Shown here one piece after another: positions 17,701-29,700 of a stretch of 64,000 nt of DNA. Below the pieces are notes generated by a model. The model was not told the DNA's origin, did not search any database, and worked only from the letters and a program-made list of their open reading frames with translations. Positions within the stretch are counted from its first letter, which is position 1, and each line of letters opens with the position of its first letter. The stretch comes from Candidatus Thorarchaeota archaeon (GTDB lineage: Archaea; Asgardarchaeota; Thorarchaeia; Thorarchaeales; Thorarchaeaceae): the NCBI GenBank assembly GCA_021498125.1, contig JAIZWL010000001.1:695434-759433 (forward strand), given 5' to 3'. A program made the translations under genes and the position numbers.

Positions 17701-20700
17701 TCAATGAATTACATGCTCAACGTTCTTGTTGGACCCAATGGTGGCCCATATTCTACTACGACAACTATGGACATCAATGATATTCTTGCTGTAAAGACTA
17801 CTACTCCTTGGGTCACGGGATCGTCTGTCAATCTTGTGTTGACCGACCCGAGTGGAGCGGAGTGGTATCGGAGTTCACTCACTACGACCAGTACTCCTAC
17901 TCATGAGGTTCCCTCCTTCAAGTATCGAAAGACCATTACCATTGATCATACAAAAGTCTCAGCCGATCTGACGAATTTCCCTGTTCTAATCGACCTGCTT
18001 GACTCTGACCTCCATGATACAAGCAAGGTGCAGGCTGATGGTGATGACATTCTCTTTGTACAGAATGGTAAGATCCTTGACCACGATCTTGAGCTCTTCG
18101 ATCAGACCTACGACTCATCAAATGCTCATCTTGTGGCATGGGTCAAGGCGAACCTCTCAAGTTCATCTGATACGGTTTTGACCATGTACTATGGTAATCC
18201 TGTGGTCGGTCCGCAAGAGGATCCAAAGGCCGTCTGGTCGAATAGCTATGAGGCCGTCTGGCACTTGGGTGAGAATGCGGTAGATGAGGGTACAGGTACA
18301 ACCCATTATGATTCCACTTCTGGAGCATATGATGGCGAACAGCATGGCAATGCCCGAGCTACTGGACTTGCAGGGTATGGTCAAGACTTCGATGGCACCG
18401 ATGATGTGATCTATGTTAATGATACTAAGGGACTCAATCCAAGCGGTTCGGTCACGCTCTCTGGTTGGTTCAAACTCGATAGTATCTTTTCATCATCATC
18501 GACAACTTCTCTATTGATCATGGAGAAATATTATGATGATGATAACGATATGCACATTGCCCTTGCAGGACAAGACTATCAATCAACATCTGTTCCAAAT
18601 GGTACTCTGGTCTTTAAGGTGGAGAACTCAAACGCACAAAAATACATCTGGACCACTACTACTTTCTGGAATCCTGGTTGGTATCACTACTCTATTTACA
18701 TGGATGCCTCAAACCCCTCCAATAACAAAATCTACATAGATGGTGTTGATCGTACATCCACCGGAAGCTCGGGAACTGCAACTTGGTGTAACTTGACATA
18801 TTCTGCAACTTGGGGAATTGGTGGTGGCGAGGTTGACGGTGGGTTCCCAAGTGGGTCTGGATACTTTAATGGAATCCTTGATGAACTGCGTGTGAGTCTA
18901 GGCTCACGATCCACTGGTTGGATGACTACCGAATACAATAACCAGAACGACCCAAGCACCTTCTACTCTGTTGGTTCTGAGAGTGAGCGAACTTCACCCG
19001 ATCTCACCTTTACAAAGACGATTGACTCGACTGCAGCAGCAGGTGTCTGGACCGCCAGTGTGTTCTATAATGACACAGGCTCCGGTGTTGATAATAAGAC
19101 AGGTCTCTATGAACGAGAATTCATTGTCAAACATGATTCATCGCTCGCTCTTATTGCTCCTGGTGATGCAGTCGGTGATGGGATCTCCTTGAAGGTCGCT
19201 GGTGATATGCTCTATGTGGAAGTGGAATTGACCGATGATGTCAACTCTGCCACTATCTCAGGTGCTACCGTCAGGATGAGCTGGTCAGTTTCAGGCACTG
19301 CTACAAATGTCACACTTGAGGACTATGGGACTGGGCGCTATGGCCTTGCTCTTAACACGAGCGATCTCGGAACAAACAAACGATGGACTCTGACATTCTA
19401 TTCAAGTCATCCTTACTATAATGATGCAACGACCTCCTTCTATCTGGATTTGAATCACGATACGGCCCTGACCTATCGCAATGTGGATACTACTCCAGTG
19501 GGACAGGACTTCACAGCAACTCTTGTCTTCCGTGATATCTACGATGATACACCGATAACCGGTGCCTCCATCACCTTTGCAAATGGTACCTCTGTGACCG
19601 TAGACTCGGAGGCCAATGGGATGTATAATATCTCCCTCTCTACGAGTGGACTCTCACTGGGTGACCACTGGTATATCTTTAATGCGACCAAGTCTGGTGC
19701 GTATCTTGAGGATGCAAGTGTTAATGTCACCTTCACTCTTCGTGCGCACTATACTACCGCCTCAGTATCAGGTGATCTTGTTACTCCATACGGTTGGAAT
19801 ACTGATGTGACGGTCACTATCATTGATACCGATACTGGTGGGACTGTTGCAATAGGCTCCGTGTCGTCCATGACTTTCTCATGGAGTGGCGGGTCACATG
19901 CAGAAGATCCGGCCAGCAGCTTTGACGTGACGCTTCCTACCAATAGCTGGACCGTTGGTGCAAAGACGGTCACCCTAAGTGTGGTCATGTCCGACTCGAA
20001 TTACTATGCTCCTAGCAATTATCAATTTGATATCACCATCCGCAAGCACTATACCTCTGCCTCGGTTCAAGGCGATCTTGTGACCCCTGTCGGCTTCGAT
20101 ACTACCGTCACTGTTGTCATTACCGACCTTGATGACGATGTAGAGTTGAGTCATTCCGCTGTCAGCAGTCTGACCTTCACCTCAAGCTATCCCTCCTACA
20201 GCGAGAGTTCTCCATCAGATCTTGACGTGACACTGCCCACGAACTCATGGTCATTGGGGACTGAGACCGTCACATTAGCAGTGGTCATGTCCGGCAATTA
20301 CGAGAACCCGTCAAATTACCAGTTTGATATTGTCATCCGTAAACACTACACCTCTGCATCGGTGACTGGCGATCTATTGACGCCACACGGTTTCAACACC
20401 GATGTGACAATTGTCATTACTGACCTCGATACCGGTTCGAATCTGGCCGCTTCTGCGGTCTCGTCATTCGGTTTTGTCACAACGCACTATGGTTCTCATA
20501 ATGAGAGCAGTCCCTCCGACCTTGATTATACTCTAACGACCAGTTCGTGGTCCGTTGGAACCGAATCGATCACATTAGGAATTGTCATGTCAGGCAACTA
20601 TGCCAATCCCGATGACTACGTATTTTCAATTGAGATTCGCAACCACTATACTGCCTCCTCCGTGTCAGGCGAGCTTGTATCGCCATTTGGTGAAGACACT

Positions 20701-23700
20701 CCGCTCACCGTCATTATCACAGATCTTGACACCAATACTCAAGTAGCAGCCTCAACGGTCACTCAATTGCAATTTGTGTCGTCTTATGGTACCGAGACCA
20801 AGTCCGGGCCATTCACAGACCTTGATGTGACTCTGACCACTAACTCATGGTCCGTGGGTACTGTGACTGTGACTCTGACTGTGACTCTGACTGGAGCATA
20901 CGACAATCCTGCAAATCTACAATTTGATGTTACAATACGGAAGCATCGCACCTCCATCAATGTTATTGGCGATCTTGTCACTCCATACGGTTCCAACACA
21001 GATGTGACAATTGTCGTCACTGACCTTGATACTGGTAGCACGCTTGCAGCATCTGCTGTTAGTTCCTTTGAGTTCCGCCCCACAGGATATTCCAACTACA
21101 ATGAAACGAACCCCTCAGATCTGGATGCGACACTCTCGACCAATTCATGGTCTGTGGGTACTGTTAGTGTGACTCTGGCAGTTGCAATGAAAGGTGATTA
21201 CTATGATCCCTCCACGTATGATTTTGACGTTCAAATTCGTAATCACTACACCTCCGCCACAGTCACAGGTTCTCTCACTTCCCCACTTGGGAACACGACT
21301 GATGTGACCGTTGTCATTACCGATCTCGATACCAATTCGGTTCTTGGAGCCGGAACGGTAAACTCTGTCAGCTTCGCCTCCTCATATGGGACCTATGCTC
21401 CATCTGGGCCGTACAGCGATCTCACATTCACACTTGACACATCTAGTTGGGATGTTGGTGTGGAGTCCGTTACTCTTAGCGTGACAATGACCGGTAATTA
21501 CGACTCACCGTCGAACTACGATTTCGACATTGAGATCACAGGGCTCTCAACAAATCTCTATCACGAGCCGAACGACCTCATCTTTCCAAATGGTGATGCG
21601 TTCAAGATCATCTTGCGAGTAGACATTGATGAGGCTGGTCCTTACTACGGCGATATGATCGCAGGTCTTGTCCATGCTAACTTCACGGTTCATAACACGA
21701 CCTATACCTATCCGTTCACTCTGACCGAGATCGCAACGGGACGCTACAACCTCACAATTGCAGCCTCGTACTTCCCTGAGGGTACATACACGATCACTGT
21801 CGAGTTTAACCCAACAAATGTCAGCCTCTTGAGTTCACAGCTCGTCATCACATTCAAGTATCGCGCTGCTCGGAGTGAGCTGTCTTCACCGGATCGCGCT
21901 GTGACGACTCCGTATGAGACCGACTTTACTGTCACACTCAACTATACCGATGTTGATCGTAGCGCAGGAATCACTGGTGCAACAATCACTGCTGACGGAG
22001 TGACGATATACAATATTGTAGACAAAGGTAATGGCCAGTATCAGGTGACTGTCAATACTACTGGTCTTGCAAAGGGTGAACATCTGTATAATCTGACCGC
22101 TGATAAATCGGGTTATGCTGCTCAGACCCTATCCTTCAAAGTAGTGATTCGAATCGCCTACACATCTGCCATTCCGACGGTCGGAGCATTAGACATTCCT
22201 GTCGGTAATGATCCGGTCTTCTACGTCGAGTACCGAGATATTGATCATGACCTTCCTATCACAGATGAGTCACCGTTCCAAATAACTACCACATGGATTC
22301 GTCCGATCATCTGGGAGTATATCAGTTCAGAGGGTCGCTATAAGATTACATTCCCAACCGAGGTTGATGACACACTTCAACAGAATCTCATCGTCACCTT
22401 CACCTTCTCAAAGGGTGAGAACTATCAGTCTGGCATCTTCAATATCTCTGTGACCATTCGAACCCATAACACGGATCTCCGACTTGTCACAGCTGTTGAG
22501 CCGACAAGCTACAATGCTAACATCACAATTCAGTTGTTCTATGGTGATCTTGATGATCAGCAGGGTATATGGTCGCACTATGTCAGTATTCGTGTGGAGA
22601 ATGAGACTCATGTGGTCACTTACTATGCATTGAATGATAGTGCACGAGGTTCGGGCTACTACATCATTCGGATTCCCGCCTCGCAGTTTAATGCTCTCGG
22701 CCTTCAGAACTTTACGATCTTCTATAATTGGACTGGTCCGATCTATTCGTATCAGAACAAGACGATATTTGTCAGTGCAAATATTGTTGGTGAAGACTCG
22801 TCCTATACTCTGATGGAATCATCCGAGCCTACCCCGTACTTGGAGAATATGTCCTACACCTTCTTCTATTCTGAGCTGTATAGCGGTATTGGCATCACTA
22901 ATTCAAGTTATGGCGGTGGACATGTACACGTCCGAGTTGTGTTCCAAGGCGTTTCTGTTGATATGACCAAGGTTGACATCTGGGAGGTCGATCCTTCTGG
23001 AAGCCCCGGTAACTATTCGATTCGTTTCAACACGACGATCTTCGGACAAGTTGGTGTGATCTATATGGAGGTCCATGTTGAGTGGGACAGAGGGGTCTCG
23101 CCATTCTATACTAATCGAACTGATACGATCACTATTCGGATTCTCTCAAGGGACACTCTAGTTTCTGTTGTGCCTCCGTCTGCAACTGCCTACGGTGAGA
23201 ATGCCACGTTCTCATTCACTTACGAGGACATCACGGGAAGTTCGAGCTCGCCCATTGGTGACGACTCAAAGCTGACGATCACACTCAGTCTTGCTGATTA
23301 CACGCTTACCTACAGTGGTGATGCAGACAAGAGATTTACCGTCTCCTTTAACACGAACCAATTTGGAGCGCCACTTGGTCAGAAGTCTTTCACGCTCAAT
23401 GTGACTTGGGTCGGAGCTCCATTCTATGCGAATCGGACTGGGCGTATCATCTACGTGACGGTCACCGCACGTCAGACCCTTCTGGACTATCAATCGCCAT
23501 CTCCCACGCAATATCGTGATAACGTGACCTTTACGATTACATGGTCCGATGTTGCTGGCAGTTCGACCTCGAGTATCACCAATGCAGTTGTGACGCTCTA
23601 TGATGGTGCTTCAGCAATTCCTACAACCTACTATTCTGTGACAGACAAGTTGGATGGCAACTATGAGATCATCTTCAATACCACCTACTATTCGTCACCC

Positions 23701-26700
23701 GGCACATATTCGGTGACGGTCAATATCACTTCCTCCCACTTTTACTACTTGAGTGTGGAATCCACTCGTAGCTTCGAGGTTCGATATCGGCTCACTCTGC
23801 TGACCTCTGAGCCTCCTGCTCGTGTCCCATATGGTGGCACCTTGGAGATCATACTCTCCTTCCAAGACCTTTACACCCTGGAAGCATTGGGTAACGATAC
23901 AGGTGATGTGACCTTAGAGATCCTGACTCCCGGGACTTGGGTGTACTCGGTCTCATGGAGTAGTGCGCTCAGTAGATACACACTTCGTATTGACACATCG
24001 GCCCAATCGGGATTGAACATTGACACGGTCTATACAATTCATCTTAACTTCTCATATGCGAATAAGGCACCGTTCTATAGTTCTGATGATGCATACGTTA
24101 ACTACGAAATCCGTGCCAGAAATACGGCCATTGAGATGCAGCAGTCCCCAGTTCCGACTCCATATGATGAGTATTGTAACTTCACGATTCTCTATCGTGA
24201 TACTGACTTCGATGCGGGAATTGATGGCGGCAGCATCTATGTCTACAAGGGTGGTTCTCTCTTGACCCAAGGGACTGAGTTTCTTGTTGCAACTAGTTCA
24301 GGTGGCGTCTATATTGTGTCGGTCTTGACCTCAGCACTTGATGGTATCGGCACGACTCAGATCACCGTAAAGGGTAACTGGACTGGTGGCTCCCCCTATT
24401 ATGGGAACACCTCCTCCTTGGTCAACATAGGTGTGACTCATAGGCCAACGAATGTTAAGATCGTCTCTCTTCCGGGACAGACGCGATTCCAGGAGAACGT
24501 GACCTTCGTCATCTCGTTTGTGGACCTGACATCAGATAGCGGTGTCAGTATCACTAAGAGCATGATCACACTCTATAATGATGGCACTCCCTTGACCCAG
24601 AGTCAATTCCAATTGACCCAGCAGGGAACATCGACCAACTATGAGATCAGTATTGACTCGACCATCCTCAGTAGTACGCTGGTGTCTGGCAAGAACATGA
24701 CAATTCTGGTCAATTATCCTGAAGCCGCACCATACTATGATGATGACTCATCATCTGTTGGAATCACTATCATTAGACGTGATACATTCCTCTCGTTGAG
24801 TCGACCCGCTAATACCGCATACGGTGAGAATGCTACTCTGACCTTCATCTATCTGGATGTGACTGGTGGGTCGAGCACTGCGATTGGCGATGACGCACGG
24901 CTCTCGATCGTGACAGATCTCTCAGAGACTCCAGCAATCGTGTATGATTCCGGATTAAAGACCTTTACGATCTCCTTTGACACATCTCAGTTTGGGAATG
25001 TTGGCGACACCTCGTTCCATCTGAATGTGACATGGGCTGGTACTCCGTATTATGCAAATCAGACCCAGACCCTCATTCAGCTGACAGTGGTCAATCGTCA
25101 GACACAGGCCGATTTTCAGGCCCCTGCGCCAACTCCATTTGGAGATGTGGTTACTTTCACAGTCACATATCTGGATGTTGCAGGATCATCCACAGTAGGA
25201 ATTCCCGATTACACCTTTGTACTCTATTATGGTGGCTCCCCCATCTCGACATCATACTATACGACTGAGAATGATGGGCAGGGCAAGGTGACTGTTCATT
25301 TCAATACGAGCATGTTTTCTGCTCCTGGGACCTACTCGCTCAATGCCAGTTTCACTTATACTGGAACATACCATCGTGATGATGCTTGGGCGGTACGTGA
25401 TCTACAGCTCCGGTACAGGACCACTATCCTCTCTTCCGAGCCTGTTGGAAGTGTTGGTTATGGTACTGCAATGGAAATAGTTCTCTACTTCCAAGATATG
25501 CTCACACTTGAGAACATTGGTTCGTCAACGACCCTGGCAATCTTGAATGATACAGGTGTCGCTTGGAATTATACACTGAGTTGGCGACCTTCACAACAAA
25601 ATTACTTGTTGATCGTTCAAACAGAGGGTCAACCATTCAATGTGGGCGAGTCCTACAAACTTCATCTCAATATGAGCTATGCATATACCGATCCATACTA
25701 TCGCTGGGACGATCTCTATGTTGATTTCAGCATCAGGAATCGCACTTCTCTCTTGGATGTGACAGAGGCCCCGTTACCGACATCCTATGTAGAGTATAGT
25801 ACCTTCAAGATGTATTACCGTGATGTCGATGGTGGAAAAGGAATCTCTAGTGCCACCATTACCTTGAGTACATCTTCAGGTCCGATCTCTTCGTCCTATT
25901 ACTTCTATAACGAAGTTTCTGGTATCTACACGATTTCACTAAATACGAGCGTATTGCTCGCTCTTGGTAGTTACACAGTGACTGTACAGGCCAGTTGGCC
26001 CGGAGGTGCTCCATTCCATGATGATGCTGCCAGGAATGTGACCGTCACGGTTGTAGAACGAACAACCAATGTCGAGATCGTATCACCCCCATCTTCGACA
26101 AAATATCTCGATAATGTGACTTTCACTTTTGCATACACCGACACGGTCACTGGCAAATTGATCTCGATCACTGCAAGTAACATTATCCTCTATGGGAATG
26201 GGACGCAGCTTGATCAGAGCGACTTTATCATGAATCAGGTGGGTTCTCTATTTGAGATCAGTATCAATTCTACCATTCTCAGTACCCATCTTGTGAGTGA
26301 CTATAACCTCACAATCGCAGTGGACTGGGATGCAGGGACATCTCCCTACTATGCGGATGATGTGACATCTCTGCGTCTTTCGACACGAGGACGTACGATG
26401 ATGGTCGAGGTCGGTCCGATCGAAACCACCCCAGTGGGCGATAATATGACCATCACCTTCACAGTCGCTGATGACTCGAACAATCGACATATTGATGGCA
26501 CGATTATCTATTTCGACTGTGTTGAACAACATTTGATCGAAAACGCCTCCTACTGGCTGACTCGGGTTGGTGGCGGGGATTATATAATTAAAATCGACAC
26601 AAGCGCACTAGGAGGCATTGGCGATTTCCATTTTGATCTTGCCGTCAATTGGAATCCCTCCACAATGCCTTATTATGCCAATCGAAGTACCATCGAGCTC

Positions 26701-29700
26701 ATCGGGTCGGTTGACCTGATCTGGGGTGTTCTTACTTCTGATCTTCCCACACCATCTTCTGTTCAGATCAGTCAGGATGTCTATGTCATTGTCTATTATC
26801 GTGATTATGATCATGGGCAGGTTGGAATCACCGGTGCCGGGTTCACTGTCAAGTATCTTGATACTGGGACTACCCCATTGAATCTAGCATGGGATATGCT
26901 CTCCCCTGGTGTATATAATATAAGCTTCAGTACCACTGATATCACCACCACAGGAAGCAAGACTCTCAACATTACTGCAAGCACATGGCCCTATACAACA
27001 TCCACTGTACAACCTAGTTTCACCATCAAGGTCATTGATACAGCATTATCTGCTCTTAGTACATCGATCCAAGTCAACTGGACCGCCACCACTCGTGTGA
27101 CCGTGGAATACGAAGACTTGCTTCACGGAAATCTCACTACTGGTGGTGTGGTGTCTTGCGAATGGGGCGGTAACACACTCTATTTCATCGAGTCTGGCAC
27201 TCCGGGGCGTTATTACATTGACATTGATACTAGCCTTGAGGATGCAGGGACTCGAATTCTCTCGATCACAGCCTCAAAGACCAAGTTTGCTACTTCTCTC
27301 ACAACAGTGAGCCTGATAGTCTTGACACTGCCTTCAAGTATTGTGCCGATCGAACCTGCTGGACTTGTACTTAGTAGTTATCGTGGTGAGGGTGCTAATG
27401 TCACTATCTTCCTCAATGATACCTACAATGCTGGTCCTATCAATGACGCATATGTTTCAGAAGTGACTGGTGTCTTTGAAGGCAATGGCATCTCTTACAC
27501 CTTTGTCTATAATGGCACTCCGGGTTACTATGAGGCGCAGATGCCCGGGTCTGATACCAACAAGGTGGATGTAGGATTCTACTACTTCCGGATAACCGTG
27601 AAGATGAGGAACTACAACCCTGCAAGCTACCAGTTCACAATTGAACTACAACAGACGCGGACTATACTTGCCGTTGATACCTCATCCGGCACATCTGAAG
27701 AGATGACCCGTTTCTATTCTGAAGTCGTGCGGTTAACGGTGCGCTTCTCCGAATTGGCAAACACATCGTATCTCTTAAGGAATGCATCAGTAGTCTGGTA
27801 CATTTCTGATCTATCAGTGGGTGGAAACATGACTGAAGATTCTCTCCACCCCGGATTTTATTACACAGATCTTGATACAACAATTCCAGGTTATGGTATC
27901 TGGGCTATCACATTCAGAGCTATCCCCGAAGATGCCCAATTCTCTAATGCCATTACTACGATGACCCTGACCGTCAAGCGAATTCCTACGCAAGTCTTTG
28001 GACCCGACCCACTGACCGAGCCTTGGGGCTGGCGTGGTAATCTCAGCTTCATCTATTGGGATGAGGTCTTTGATCTGCCCGTAAACAATGCAACAGCCCG
28101 GTTCAGTTGGGGCCCATACACTGGAGTCGACGCGATCTTTGTTGGAAATGGAACGTATGTTGTTCCTGTTGATACTTCAGTTCTGTTACCCGGGATAAAA
28201 TGGAGTATCACCATATCGTTCTCCAAGGTCAACTATGTCGAGTCCAACGGCGCAGTTCAATTGACGCTCGAGTTGATCGACACCTCAATGGATGTGCTTG
28301 TTGCAGACCAAAATAAGGTGGAGGACAGCTCACGAAATCTTATCGTGCCCATGGGTGACCTGGTCAATATCACGTTCTACTATAGGGATATTGAGATGTT
28401 CGTGGGTGGTATTCCTGGAGCCACGCTGACACCCGAGAGCGAGCTCAGAGGTGATACCTTTAGTGGTGGTCATGCGATCACGATTGTTGATCTTGGTAAT
28501 GGCTACTATTCATTCCTCTTCGACACGACTGATGCATCCCTCTACGAGTACACAAACGGTACTCCTGTCAGTGGTCAATCGTACAGGCTTATTGTAGGTC
28601 TGCGACTTGATAATCGTACGACTCAGGAAGTGACCGTTCGCATTCGCATAGTCGATGTTCCCACCTCATACTCTGCAACGGTATCCTCACCGTCCATCTC
28701 TCTCACTCATGATGATCAGTTGGTCGTGACCGTGTTCTTCAATGACACATGGCACGGAACTGGTGTGGAGGCGGACTTTATTGAAGCAATCTCCAACAAC
28801 GAAGGTGTTGTCGGCGTCACTGTCACGCAAGGCCCAGAGACTGGTCAATACATAGTGACACTGACGGCACACGGTATGGGTACGGCTCTGGTCACCATTA
28901 ATCTTGGGCGACAATATTACTCTAATGTGACGCTCACCTATGCCGTACAAGTGGGCCCGAATTCATCAGATCTTCTCATCCAACAGGCTACCACAATTGG
29001 ACTGCCAATTAGCCTTCTGATCATACTGCTGTTAGGGCTCTATGTGAAGGTCTGGTCTGTACCGAAGCGTGTTAGGCAGATCAACGGGCAGATACGTGCT
29101 CTGAAGAAGGGCCGTCTTCCAAAGCCCATTAGCGATGCTAAGGACCGTCCAACACTTCTTGCAGAGCTGTTCAACGACACGTATCTTGATCTTGGCATCA
29201 CTCGTGATCCCTCGCAGCTTCCTGAAGAGAGTGTTGCGGTCGAGATTCCTGAGATGGGAGAACTTCTCATGCAGTTGACCATGCTCACTCATCTCTCACC
29301 TGAGGAGCTTGACGAGTTCAAGGCTGACATCTCTAAGATGAAGCTCAGTGAGCAGGCCGCCTTTGTCAAAGAGGTCATTCACCAAGAGGCCATTCGTGCA
29401 GCTCGTCGTGATGGCAAGTCTGTTGACGAGGTTCTTCAGGAGCTCGAGCAGGCAGCAAAGAAGCGGCTTGGCGATATGGAGAGTGGTGACTACATCTCCG
29501 CCCCTGAAGAGGAAGCGGCTGGTGAACGGATAATTCTGCGATCAGAACCCGAAACCCCCACAGAGCCTGAAACGGTCTTTAGGCAGCCATCTGCAGAACC
29601 GGAGGTCTCAATGCCCGTCGAACCTGAGGTCACACCCACTTTGAGCGATCGACTCAGTCCATTTGAACTATCAGAACTGAAGAAGCAGCTCGAAGCACGC

